From positions 1,561,501 through 1,625,500 of the forward strand of contig NZ_CP041767.1 in NCBI RefSeq assembly GCF_022026395.1: 64,000 nt of DNA, read 5' to 3'. A program made the translations under genes and the position numbers. Under the pieces are notes generated by a model. It did no database searches and had not been told where the DNA came from. It saw nothing but the letters and a program-made list of their open reading frames with translations. Shown one piece after another: positions 17,428-26,167 of this stretch; the first letter of the stretch is position 1; every line of letters starts with the position of its first letter. The DNA is from Brevibacillus brevis. GTDB lineage: Bacteria > Bacillota > Bacilli > Brevibacillales > Brevibacillaceae.

Positions 17428-18369
17428 GTGGGATCTTATCTAATCAAACGTGTCGCCAGCCTGATTCCCATCCTGTTTGGCATATCCGTCTTGATCTTCA
17501 CGATCCTGCATCTGGTGCCGGGCGATCCAGCTTCCATCATGCTAGGAACGAGTGCCACACCGGAAGCGATTGCGGCGTTGAATAAAAGCATGGGGTTAGA
17601 TCAGCCTTTGATTAACCAGTACCTGCATTGGGTCACAGGAATCCTGCAAGGGAATTTTGGCGTATCGGTCCACACAGGAGAAGAGATTTTGCCCCAGATT
17701 CTCAAGCGCTTTGCCATTACCATGCAACTGACTGTATTTGGCGTTCTGATTGGGTGGGTGCTCGCGATTCCGTTCGGGATTCTCTCGGCTATTCGCGCTC
17801 ATTCCAAAACAGACATCGTGGTTCGTGTGTTTACGCTACTAGGCATTTCTGTTCCGAACTTTGCCATCGGGACACTGCTCTTGCTCGGCTTTTCACTTTA
17901 TTTCAACTGGTTCCCGCCTATTGATGTGGTGAACTTCTGGGATAATCCAATCGAGGCGTTCAAGGTATTCATTCTGCCTGCGACAACGATGGGGATTGTG
18001 GTGGCTGCTGGTGTGATGCGGATGACTCGTTCTGCATTTTTGGAAACCATGGACAAAGATTTTATACGGACAGCACGGGCCAAGGGTAACAGTAAATGGA
18101 GAATCGTCATGGGCCATGCGTTCCGCAACTCTTCGATTCCGATTGTGACGATCGCAGGTATGCAGATCGGTTACCTGCTGGGCGGGTCTGTGATCGTTGA
18201 GCAGTTGTTCTCGATTCCTGGTTTGGGCCAGTACATTCTGGAAGGAATTTATCAGCGGGATTATCCGGTTGTACAGGGAGGCGTTTTGTTCGTCGCTCTG
18301 GTGTTTGTCCTGGTCAATCTGCTCATCGACCTGATCTATACCTGGATTGATCCGCGTATCAAGTATTGA
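17428..18369 (+). CDS. Peptide ABC transporter permease (DppB-like)
   Basis: A 313-residue permease with the DppB/OppB plan: YLIKRVASLIPILFGISVLIF first helix, the HLVPGDPA loop, then five further helices. The EAA motif is present as FIRTARAKGNSKWRIVMGHAFRNS in two parts, and the end is DPRIKY. GTG 17428 is preceded by GGAGGG; the longer frame from 17368 would read through the upstream hairpin. It pairs with the DppC-like gene 15 bases downstream. Confidence 0.93.
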   Translation: MGSYLIKRVASLIPILFGISVLIFTILHLVPGDPASIMLGTSATPEAIAALNKSMGLDQPLINQYLHWVTGILQGNFGVSVHTGEEILPQILKRFAITMQLTVFGVLIGWVLAIPFGILSAIRAHSKTDIVVRVFTLLGISVPNFAIGTLLLLGFSLYFNWFPPIDVVNFWDNPIEAFKVFILPATTMGIVVAAGVMRMTRSAFLETMDKDFIRTARAKGNSKWRIVMGHAFRNSSIPIVTIAGMQIGYLLGGSVIVEQLFSIPGLGQYILEGIYQRDYPVVQGGVLFVALVFVLVNLLIDLIYTWIDPRIKY

Positions 18370-18384
18370 CAAGGGGAATGCGAC

Positions 18385-19218
18385 ATGAGCACATTTCGAA
18401 AGCGTTTTTTGGCGAATAAGACAGCCGTCTTCTGCTCCATTTTGCTGGCGTTGCTCTGTTTGACGGCAGTGCTGGCTCCGGTGTTGGCTCCGCATGACCC
18501 GACACAAATGTTTCAGGATCATCGGATGGAAGGCAGCTCGGGTGAGTTTTTGCTGGGTACGGACCAATTTGGTCGTGATCTTTTGAGCCGCATTATCTAC
18601 GGTGCGCGCGTATCGCTGGTGGTTGGGCTTTCTGCCGTTCTTGTCAGCGTCGTTTTCGGTACGCTGTTTGGCTTGATCGCTGGCTACTTCGGGCGCTGGA
18701 TTGACGGTTTTATCATGCGCTGTATGGACGTTCTGTTTGCTTTTCCGGAAATTTTGCTGGCGCTGGCGATTGTCGCCGCATTAGGGCCGGGAACCTTCAA
18801 CACGATCATGGCCATCGGAATTGTGAACATCCCGATCTTCACCCGGACGGTGAGGGGAGCTGTTCTCTCTATCAAAAATCTGGAGTACGTAGAAAGCGCT
18901 CGTGCCATCGGTGCGAGTACACCGCGTATCTTGTTTCAAGAAATTTTTCCGAATGTAACGGCACCGCTGCTGGTTCAATCCTCTCTGGCGATTTCAGGTG
19001 CGATCCTGACAGAATCGGCCCTCAGCTTTTTGGGCTTGGGGATTCAGCCGCCAGACCCGTCATGGGGTGGGATGATTTCAGAGGCGCGCCGCTACATGGA
19101 GCTGGCTCCAGGCATGATCATCTGGCCATGTCTTGCCATGACGGTGACGATTCTTGCTTGCAACATGTTTGGGGATGCCGTCCGTGATATTCTCGACCCG
19201 CGTCATCGTGGGAAATAG
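18385..19218 (+). CDS. Peptide ABC transporter permease (DppC-like)
   Basis: A 277-residue permease of the DppC/OppC type: first helix TAVFCSILLALLCLTAVLAP, then APHDPTQMFQ and the GTDQFGRDLLSRIIYGARVSL block (shown here as adjacent pieces). The EAA loop is YVESARAIGASTPRILFQEIFPN, split around the G, and the tail is GDAVRDILDPRHRGK. It is complete for the family. The ATG is 15 bases after the DppB-like stop with AAGGGGAATG upstream. It forms the heterodimeric pore with the preceding gene product. Confidence 0.94.
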   Translation: MSTFRKRFLANKTAVFCSILLALLCLTAVLAPVLAPHDPTQMFQDHRMEGSSGEFLLGTDQFGRDLLSRIIYGARVSLVVGLSAVLVSVVFGTLFGLIAGYFGRWIDGFIMRCMDVLFAFPEILLALAIVAALGPGTFNTIMAIGIVNIPIFTRTVRGAVLSIKNLEYVESARAIGASTPRILFQEIFPNVTAPLLVQSSLAISGAILTESALSFLGLGIQPPDPSWGGMISEARRYMELAPGMIIWPCLAMTVTILACNMFGDAVRDILDPRHRGK

Positions 19219-19243
19219 GAACGATAGGCTGAGGTGAGAACGA

Positions 19244-20464
19244 ATGAATGTGCAACAGATCAGAGAACGAATGGAGTCTAGTCTGACGCAAGGGATCCAT
19301 CAGGGCATTTTTCCGGGAGGCGCTGTCAGCATGCTGCGAAAAGGCGCGCCTGCTGTGATGGTCTGCATGGGAAAAACAAGCTATGGACAAGAGGGAAGGC
19401 CGGTTCATTGTCAAACGCTGTATGATATGGCCTCCTTGACCAAGGTGATGGTGACCTTGCCGCTCATCCTCATCAGTGTGCAGGAAGGCAAGTTGTCGTT
19501 GAATGACTCGGCGACGACCTACTTGCCTGAATTAGCGAGCGCTCACGATCAGGAACGCAAAGGGCAGATTAAAATCATTCATCTGCTCACACATACATCG
19601 GGTCTTCCTGCATGGCGTCCGTACTTTTTGCTAGGGAAAAATCGGGAGGACTATTTGCGGCTCATCGCAAACGAGTCGATGCTGGATGCCCCGGGGCGTA
19701 ATGTTGTGTACAGCGATCTGGGATTCATGCTGTTGGGCTTTTTACTGGAGCGCATCTGGGAGGAGGAACTGGACGCGCTTTCGAAGCGACTGATTTTTCA
19801 ACCGAGCCGAATGTTTCATACAAGCTACTTGCCGCTGGAACAACCACGTCTGCAAGGAATGGACATTGCTGCTACGGAGAAGGGCAATGCCTTTGAACAA
19901 AATATGGCGGTGAATTTTTTATCGGAGCTAGCAGAAGCTAGACATCCTTTGGCGCTGGAGTGGCAGCAAGCTTTGACCGGATACGGTTGGCGAGAAGGAG
20001 TTATTAGTGGCACTGTTCACGATTGCAACGCCCACTATGGCTTGGAAGGTGTCAGCGGGCACGCCGGACTTTTTTCCACCTTGGCTGATACAGAGCGCTA
20101 CATCCACATATGGACGAGTGGGAAGGCTTCCGTACAACTTGATCCGACGCTGTGTTCCTTGGCTACTCGCTCACTCACAGACCATTCGATTCATCGCAGA
20201 GGTTTGGGGTGGATCATTTCCCCGACAGGCGGTTCCTTGGAACAACTTGCCGCAGGCTGTAGTGGGGGAGACCTTGTTTCGGAACGCGCCTTTGGGCATA
20301 CCGGCTTTACAGGAACGTCGATCTGGTCGGACCCGGAGAGAAACGTGGCGCTGATTACATTGACAAACCGCGTGCATCTTGTCGCGAGCCCGTTGATCGG
20401 GGCGTGGCGGACCGCTCACCATAACCGATTATTTTCTGTAATCAAACCTGACCACACATCCTGA
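19244..20464 (+). CDS. Serine hydrolase, beta-lactamase/PBP4-like family
   Basis: A 406-residue protein of the class C beta-lactamase/AmpH fold. The nucleophile motif is SLTK in MASLTKVMVTLP (Ser about residue 64), the second motif YSD in VVYSDLGFMLLG takes the place of YxN, and HTGFTGTS holds the third. No clear signal peptide is visible, which suggests cytoplasmic action or unusual export. It sits between the permease and ATPase genes of the importer. In Bacillus subtilis murQ also neighbours a protein of this superfamily, so a role in trimming peptides from muropeptides is likely (inference), rather than antibiotic resistance. Confidence 0.87.
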   Translation: MNVQQIRERMESSLTQGIHQGIFPGGAVSMLRKGAPAVMVCMGKTSYGQEGRPVHCQTLYDMASLTKVMVTLPLILISVQEGKLSLNDSATTYLPELASAHDQERKGQIKIIHLLTHTSGLPAWRPYFLLGKNREDYLRLIANESMLDAPGRNVVYSDLGFMLLGFLLERIWEEELDALSKRLIFQPSRMFHTSYLPLEQPRLQGMDIAATEKGNAFEQNMAVNFLSELAEARHPLALEWQQALTGYGWREGVISGTVHDCNAHYGLEGVSGHAGLFSTLADTERYIHIWTSGKASVQLDPTLCSLATRSLTDHSIHRRGLGWIISPTGGSLEQLAAGCSGGDLVSERAFGHTGFTGTSIWSDPERNVALITLTNRVHLVASPLIGAWRTAHHNRLFSVIKPDHTS

Positions 20465-20482
20465 TGAAAAGGGGGAGTACTC

Positions 20483-21457
20483 ATGGCAGCAATGCTTACG
20501 ATTGATGATTTGCGAACTTCTTTTATCCAAGCAGGCAAAAAGCTGACCGTGATCGAGGGTGTCAGCCTCTCTGTAGAGCCTGGTGAAACCGTCGGTGTGG
20601 TCGGTGAATCCGGATGTGGAAAAAGCGTGACCAGCATGTCCATCATGCAGCTCTTGGGACGGAATGTAGAGATGACCGGGAGCATCCGTTTTCAAGACAA
20701 GGAGCTGCTCTTACTCACGGAAAAACAAATGCAAGCGATTCGTGGCAATCAGATCGCGATGATTTTTCAGGAGCCGATGACTTCGCTAAACCCATTGCAT
20801 TCGATCGGCAAACAGATCAGCGAGCCCTTGCGTCGGCATCTCGGACTGTCCAAACAGGAAGCCAAGCGACGGACGATCGAGCTTTTGAAAGAAGTCGGGA
20901 TTCCGCGTGCCGATGAAATCATTTCCGACTATCCGCACCAATTGTCAGGTGGGATGCGTCAACGTGTGATGATTGCGATGGCGATGTCTTGTGCGCCCAA
21001 GCTCTTGATTGCCGACGAGCCGACGACGGCTTTGGACGTGACGATTCAGGCGCAAATATTGGAACTCATGAAAAAAGTCCGTCAAGAGCAAGGCACTTCC
21101 ATCCTGCTTATCACACATGACCTGGGAGTCGTGGCGGAGATGTGTCATCGCGTCATCGTCATGTATGCAGGTCAAATCGTAGAGGAAGCCGACGTCAAGC
21201 AACTGTTTGACGAGCCGAAGCATCCGTATACGAGAGGGCTTTTGAAATCAATGCCTTCTGTCAGTGTCAACCAAGTGCGTTTGGATGCGATTCCGGGCTC
21301 GGTGCCCCTTTTGAGCGAAATGCCTGCGGGTTGTCGTTTTGCACCGCGCTGTTCACAAGTCATGGATATTTGCCGCGAGAAAAATCCAGAGCTTACGCCT
21401 GTCGCAGACAACCAAAAGTGCCGCTGCTGGCTGTATCGCGAGGAGGACGTGCAATGA
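20483..21457 (+). CDS. Peptide ABC transporter ATP-binding protein (DppD-like)
   Basis: A 324-residue ATPase. Walker A is GESGCGKS, the Q-loop IFQEPMTSLNPL, the signature LSGGMRQRVMIAMA, Walker B LLIADEPTTALDVT and the H-loop LLITHDLG. The oligopeptide-type C-terminal extension has the CRFAPRC and CREK cysteine cluster associated with an iron-sulfur or metal site in this subfamily. It is the first of two ATPases and overlaps the second by ATGA. ATG 20483 follows AAAAGGGGGAG. Confidence 0.95.
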   Translation: MAAMLTIDDLRTSFIQAGKKLTVIEGVSLSVEPGETVGVVGESGCGKSVTSMSIMQLLGRNVEMTGSIRFQDKELLLLTEKQMQAIRGNQIAMIFQEPMTSLNPLHSIGKQISEPLRRHLGLSKQEAKRRTIELLKEVGIPRADEIISDYPHQLSGGMRQRVMIAMAMSCAPKLLIADEPTTALDVTIQAQILELMKKVRQEQGTSILLITHDLGVVAEMCHRVIVMYAGQIVEEADVKQLFDEPKHPYTRGLLKSMPSVSVNQVRLDAIPGSVPLLSEMPAGCRFAPRCSQVMDICREKNPELTPVADNQKCRCWLYREEDVQ

Positions 21458-22422
21458 GGCAACCACTATTGGAAGTCAAATCATTGACCAAGCATTTCAC
21501 GAGCAAGCAAGGATTCTTCAGCAAGGAAAAAGTCGTTCGTGCCGTCGATGGAGTCAACCTTGCTGTTTATCCTGGCGAGACTGTCAGCATCGTTGGCGAA
21601 TCGGGGTGTGGGAAGTCCACGACAGGACGATGCATCCTGCGCTTGATTGAACCGACTGATGGAGAAGTCTTTTTTGAAGGACAGGATATCCGCAAGCTCA
21701 ATGAATCAGAGCTGCGTAGAGCCAGACGCAACATGCAGCTCGTTTTTCAAGACCCGTTTGCTTCGCTGAACCCGCGTAAAACAATCGGACAGCTTTTGGA
21801 GGACCCACTCATCATCCACGGCATCGGCAATTCAGCAGAACGCCGCAAGCAAGTGGAGGAGATGATCCAGATCGTCGGCCTCTCCAAGCAGCAGCTGGAT
21901 CGCTTTCCGCATGAATTTTCTGGTGGTCAGCGCCAGCGGATTGGCATAGCAAGGGCACTGATTTTGCGCCCGAAGCTGATTGTGGCCGATGAGCCTGTGT
22001 CTGCACTGGACGTGTCGATTCAGGCGCAAATTTTGAACCTGATGCAAGATTTGCAAAAGGAGTTCAATCTGACGTATTTGTTTATCTCGCATGATTTGAG
22101 TGTCGTCCGCCATATTTCTGATCGGGTAGCGGTTATGTATCTAGGAAAAGTGGTGGAGGTAGCGGATAAACAATCGTTGTACGAGAAACCCACGCATCCC
22201 TATACACAAGCACTGTTATCAGCGGTGCCTGTACCAAATCCCCATTTGACGACCCAGCGGATCATTTTGGAGGGCGACCTGCCGAGTCCAGCGAATCCGC
22301 CGTCTGGCTGCACATTCCATCCGCGTTGCCGCCACTGTATGGACATTTGCAAAACGGTTGCTCCTGTGGCTAGCGAGGTTTCAACAGGGCACTTTGTCAC
22401 TTGCCATTTGGATCAGTCATGA
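21454..22422 (+). CDS. Peptide ABC transporter ATP-binding protein (DppF-like)
   Basis: A 322-residue ATPase partner of the DppD-like protein. Walker A is GESGCGKST, the Q-loop VFQDPFASLNPR, the signature FSGGQRQRIGIARA, Walker B LIVADEPVSALDVS and the H-loop FISHDLS. The C-terminus again has the oligopeptide-type CTFHPRCRHCMDIC cluster. The ATG lies in a 4-base overlap (ATGA) with the upstream stop; the longer open frame from 21331 runs inside dppD. With the binding protein and two permeases it completes a five-part importer. Confidence 0.95.
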   Translation: MRQPLLEVKSLTKHFTSKQGFFSKEKVVRAVDGVNLAVYPGETVSIVGESGCGKSTTGRCILRLIEPTDGEVFFEGQDIRKLNESELRRARRNMQLVFQDPFASLNPRKTIGQLLEDPLIIHGIGNSAERRKQVEEMIQIVGLSKQQLDRFPHEFSGGQRQRIGIARALILRPKLIVADEPVSALDVSIQAQILNLMQDLQKEFNLTYLFISHDLSVVRHISDRVAVMYLGKVVEVADKQSLYEKPTHPYTQALLSAVPVPNPHLTTQRIILEGDLPSPANPPSGCTFHPRCRHCMDICKTVAPVASEVSTGHFVTCHLDQS

Positions 22423-22466
22423 AGTGAACATGGGGCAGTAAGATTGAAAAGGAGGTTCGATAGAGC

Positions 22467-23375
22467 ATGAATCTGGAGAACTTGCAAGCATTGACGACTG
22501 AAGGAAAAAACGAGGGCAGCAGTGATTTGGATCAATTGAGTGCCCGAGGCATCGTACAAATGATGAACGATGAAGACAAGAAAGTTCCATATGCGGTAGA
22601 GCGCGTCCTCGATCAAGTATCTGATGCGGTAGAGGTTATCACACACGTACTGGAAAAGGGCGGAAGACTGTTTTACTTTGGTGCTGGAACGAGTGGACGT
22701 TTAGGAATTTTGGATGCGTCCGAGTGCCCGCCCACCTTTGGTACCCACCCTGAGCTCGTTCAAGGCGTGATAGCAGGCGGGCCATCCGCAATGGTACGCG
22801 CGGTAGAGGGCGCAGAGGATTCCTTTGAACTGGGTCAAGAAGATGTGCATAAATACGGTGTGACCAAAAATGATGTGGTCGTAGGGATCGCAGCCAGCGG
22901 ACGGACTCCGTATGTTCTCGGTGTTTTGGCGGAGGCACAGAGGATCAAAGCCAAGACGATTGCTGTCGCTTGCAACAAACCTTCGTACATCAATGAAGGC
23001 GTAGATGTAGCAATTAATGTCGTCGTAGGACCGGAAGTATTGACCGGATCGACGAGGCTCAAGGCAGGAACGGCCCAAAAGCTGGTGCTGAACATGCTGA
23101 CGACAGCGACGATGATTCGCTTGGGCAAAGTGTACGGAAATTTGATGGTCAGCGTGCAAGCGACCAACCTCAAGCTAAAAGAACGAGTAAAGCGGATCAT
23201 CATGGAAATAACCGGAGCGAGTTACGAGGAAGCGGAGCAACTGGCTGATCAGGCAGACGGTGATGCGAAGACAGCCATTATCATGAAGCTAACCGGATCG
23301 AGCAGGGAAGAAGCCACTCGTTTGTTGAATGTTACCAATGGAAGAATCAGGGAAGCAATTTCGCAGTTGGACTAA
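22467..23375 (+). CDS. murQ: N-acetylmuramic acid 6-phosphate etherase MurQ
   Basis: A 302-residue SIS-domain enzyme. FYFGAGTSGRLGILDASECP is the MurQ signature, then GIAASGRTPYVLGVL, and the C-terminal helical region ends VTNGRIREAISQLD. MurQ removes the lactate ether from MurNAc-6-phosphate, giving GlcNAc-6-phosphate for glycolysis or wall reuse. AAAAGGAGG precedes the ATG. It is the last gene in the anmK run. No MurP-type PTS permease is present here, so substrate entry probably uses the ABC system. Confidence 0.96.
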   Translation: MNLENLQALTTEGKNEGSSDLDQLSARGIVQMMNDEDKKVPYAVERVLDQVSDAVEVITHVLEKGGRLFYFGAGTSGRLGILDASECPPTFGTHPELVQGVIAGGPSAMVRAVEGAEDSFELGQEDVHKYGVTKNDVVVGIAASGRTPYVLGVLAEAQRIKAKTIAVACNKPSYINEGVDVAINVVVGPEVLTGSTRLKAGTAQKLVLNMLTTATMIRLGKVYGNLMVSVQATNLKLKERVKRIIMEITGASYEEAEQLADQADGDAKTAIIMKLTGSSREEATRLLNVTNGRIREAISQLD

Positions 23376-23402
23376 ATTCATGGGAAAGGGTGGAGAGATT
23401 CC

Positions 23403-24818
23403 ATGTTGCCAGAATCTATTCGCGAAGAGCTGTGTGCTATCGTCGGAGCGAAAAACTGTCTCGACAAAAAGGAAGCATTAGTCGCTTATTCGTATGACGC
23501 GACGCCAATGCAGCAGGCATTGCCGGATGTGGTCGTCATGCCGCAGAGCACTGCCGAAATCCAACAGGTCATGCGAGTTGCAGCACGACACCACATCCCG
23601 ATTGTGACGCGTGGGGCTGGCTCTAATCTATGCGGTGGAACGATACCAGTCGGGGGCGGAATTGTCTTGGTGTTGAGCCGGATGAATCAGATTGTAGAGA
23701 TTGACGAGCAAAATTTGACGATAACGGTGCAGCCGGGGGTCCGAACGGTCGACATCCATCAGGCGGTAGAGGAGCTCGGTTTGTTTTACCCACCCGATCC
23801 AGGCAGTATGGTCATCTCCACGATTGGCGGGAATATTGCGCTTAATTCGGGTGGACTGCGCGGGTTGAAGTACGGGACAACCAAGGATTACGTGCTGGGT
23901 CTCGAAGCTGTTTTGCCGAACGGAGAGGTCATTCGCACCGGAGGCAAGCTGATGAAGGATGTGGCGGGCTATGATTTAACCAAACTTTTGGTCGGCAGCG
24001 AGGGCACATTGGCGATCATTACCGAGGCTATTCTCAAGCTGATACCGAAGCCGCAGACACAGCGAGTTATGCTCGCGATGTTTTCAGATATGGCACAGGC
24101 AGCGAGGTCTGTTTCCGATATCATTGCCAATCGGATTATCCCTGGCACGCTGGAATTTCTCGATCAGGGCACGATCCGTGTTGTCGAGGATTTCAAACAG
24201 ATCGGGCTACCGACAGATGTCGCGGCGATTCTCCTGATCGGACAGGACGGAGAGCCGCAGACGGTTGATCGAGATATGGGGCAGATCGCTGCGATTTGCG
24301 AGAAGAATAATGCGGTCCAAATCAAGGTAGCGACGACAGCGGAGGAAGCTGATGAGGTGATGACGGCCAGACGCAGTGCACTCGCCGCGTTGTCACGGAT
24401 GCGTCCGACGACCATTTTGGAAGACGCAACCGTTCCTCGGGCCTCGATTGCGCCGATGGTCGCCGCGATCCAAGAGATTACAGAGCGATACGATCTGCGC
24501 ATTTGTACCTTTGGCCATGCGGGAGACGGCAATTTGCATCCGACCTGCATGACAGACGCCCGCAATACGGAAGAGATCGAGCGTGTCGAGCATGCCTTCG
24601 AGGAAATTTTCGCAGCGGCAATCGATTTGGGCGGAACGATTACGGGAGAGCATGGCGTAGGAATCGTCAAGGCACCGTATCTGGAGTGGAAAGTAGGGGC
24701 CGCAGGTATGGAGATCATGAAAGGCATCAAGCACGCTTTCGATCCTCACAATCTACTGAATCCTGACAAGATGTTTGCCAAACAGTCCCGGAACAGAGTG
24801 GTGATCCAGCGTGCTTAA
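23403..24818 (+). CDS. glcD: Glycolate oxidase subunit GlcD (FAD-linked oxidase)
   Basis: A 471-residue FAD oxidoreductase of the GlcD/LldD2 type. The PCMH FAD-binding block has VVMPQSTAEIQQVMR and IPIVTRGAGSNLCGG, then YPPDPGSMVISTIGGNIA. The C-terminal cap contains CTFGHAGDGNLHPT and GEHGVGIVKAP. It oxidises glycolate (or a related 2-hydroxy acid) to glyoxylate and passes electrons to the iron-sulfur partner. It overlaps glcF by 8 bases. There is no GlcE-like subunit, which is usual for the two-subunit Bacillus form. D-lactate is the main alternative substrate. Confidence 0.9.
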   Translation: MLPESIREELCAIVGAKNCLDKKEALVAYSYDATPMQQALPDVVVMPQSTAEIQQVMRVAARHHIPIVTRGAGSNLCGGTIPVGGGIVLVLSRMNQIVEIDEQNLTITVQPGVRTVDIHQAVEELGLFYPPDPGSMVISTIGGNIALNSGGLRGLKYGTTKDYVLGLEAVLPNGEVIRTGGKLMKDVAGYDLTKLLVGSEGTLAIITEAILKLIPKPQTQRVMLAMFSDMAQAARSVSDIIANRIIPGTLEFLDQGTIRVVEDFKQIGLPTDVAAILLIGQDGEPQTVDRDMGQIAAICEKNNAVQIKVATTAEEADEVMTARRSALAALSRMRPTTILEDATVPRASIAPMVAAIQEITERYDLRICTFGHAGDGNLHPTCMTDARNTEEIERVEHAFEEIFAAAIDLGGTITGEHGVGIVKAPYLEWKVGAAGMEIMKGIKHAFDPHNLLNPDKMFAKQSRNRVVIQRA

Positions 24819-26130
24819 AGAAGCCCTGGTAAAGAAACTCGATTACGATGAACTGTCCAACTGTATGCGCTGTGGCTTCTGTCAGCCAGCTTGTCCGACT
24901 TTTCGGGAAACAGGCTACGAGGCAGCTTCTCCACGAGGTCGCATCGCCTTGATGAAAGCTGTAGCAGACGGTGTCATGGAGCCAGACAAGAATTTCGTCG
25001 ATCAAATGAATCTATGTCTAGGCTGCCGGGCATGTGAGCCAGTATGTCCAGCAGGTGTGCCGTACGGTCAACTGATCGAGCAGACGAGAGAAGCGATCGA
25101 AGAGGTGCAGGAGCATCCATGGTGGGTCAAACTCGTCCGCAAGCTCGCGTTTTTCCACCTGTTTCCTCATCAGAAGCGCATGTACCAGCTCGGTGGGCTG
25201 TTGCGCTTTTATCAGCGTTCAGGCGTGCAAAAAGTCGTTCGCAAGCTGGGAGTGCTGTCCATTCTGCCAAAGCAAATGAGGGAAATGGAAGCGATCATGC
25301 CAGAAGCTTCTGGAAAAGGTATCGTGGACTTTTTCGGTGGCACGGTTATTCCAGCGGCAGGCGAGCGCAAGTATCGTGTAGGAATGTTCCACGGCTGCAT
25401 CATGGATGTCCTGTTCAATGAGACGAATCGCAACACCGTGCGGATTCTGAGTGAGGCAGGCTGTGAGGTCATCATCGCTCCAGACCAGGTTTGCTGCGGT
25501 GCTCTCCATGCACATAGCGGTGAACGTGAACAGGCTCGCCATCTGGCGCGAAAAAATGTGGCTGCTTTTCACAAGGCTGACGTGGATATCATTGTATCCA
25601 ATGCAGGTGGTTGCGGGGCGATGCTGCAAGATTACGACCATTTGCTTGCGGAAGATGCCGAGTGGCAGGAGAGAGCACAATGGTTCGCTTCACGCGTGAA
25701 GGATATTAGCGAGGTACTTACACTCCTCGTTGAGCCAAAAGAGTGGCAGTCATTGCCGCAACGAATCACCTATCAATCCTCGTGCCACCTGCGTAACGGG
25801 ATGAAGGTGACAAAAGAGCCAGTGAACCTCTTGCAAGCCATTCCGGGAGCTACATACGTACAACTTCGCGAAGGAGATCGCTGCTGCGGTTCAGCTGGCA
25901 TTTACAATCTGGTGCAGCCTGAAATGGCCGGGAGCCTTTTGGATGAAAAAATGGGTCATGTAGCAGCTACTCAAGCAGACATTTTAGTGACCTCGAATCC
26001 GGGCTGTCTGTTGCAAATGAAAGCAGGCATTCATCGAGCGGGACTGGAAGGAAAGATGGAGGCCGTACACATCGTCGATTTATTGGCACGTGTGCAGCAG
26101 AAAGAAAAGCCCTTGTCTCCCCCTGAGTAA
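24811..26130 (+). CDS. glcF: Glycolate oxidase iron-sulfur subunit GlcF
   Basis: A 439-residue protein with two 4Fe-4S motifs, CMRCGFCQPACP (near residues 15-26) and CLGCRACEPVCP (near 70-81), and two CCG domains with CCGALHAHSGE and CCGSAGIYNL. It accepts electrons from GlcD and feeds the respiratory chain. The GTG start lies within the glcD stop region (8-base overlap), so translation is coupled. The stop codon falls in the loop of a terminator shared with the convergent aminotransferase gene. Glyoxylate made here could be the substrate of that aminotransferase. Confidence 0.92.
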   Translation: MLKEALVKKLDYDELSNCMRCGFCQPACPTFRETGYEAASPRGRIALMKAVADGVMEPDKNFVDQMNLCLGCRACEPVCPAGVPYGQLIEQTREAIEEVQEHPWWVKLVRKLAFFHLFPHQKRMYQLGGLLRFYQRSGVQKVVRKLGVLSILPKQMREMEAIMPEASGKGIVDFFGGTVIPAAGERKYRVGMFHGCIMDVLFNETNRNTVRILSEAGCEVIIAPDQVCCGALHAHSGEREQARHLARKNVAAFHKADVDIIVSNAGGCGAMLQDYDHLLAEDAEWQERAQWFASRVKDISEVLTLLVEPKEWQSLPQRITYQSSCHLRNGMKVTKEPVNLLQAIPGATYVQLREGDRCCGSAGIYNLVQPEMAGSLLDEKMGHVAATQADILVTSNPGCLLQMKAGIHRAGLEGKMEAVHIVDLLARVQQKEKPLSPPE

Positions 26131-26153
26131 GTGGGGAAGGACAAAGGCTTTTT
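26105..26153. terminator. Bidirectional terminator between glcF and pucG
   Basis: AAAAGCC, TTGTC and TCCCC on the left pair with GGGGA, GACAA and GGCTTTT on the right, leaving small bulges. The glcF stop lies in the loop. It is T-rich on both outgoing strands. Confidence 0.85.
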
Positions 26154-26167
26154 CCGCTTAAGAGGGG

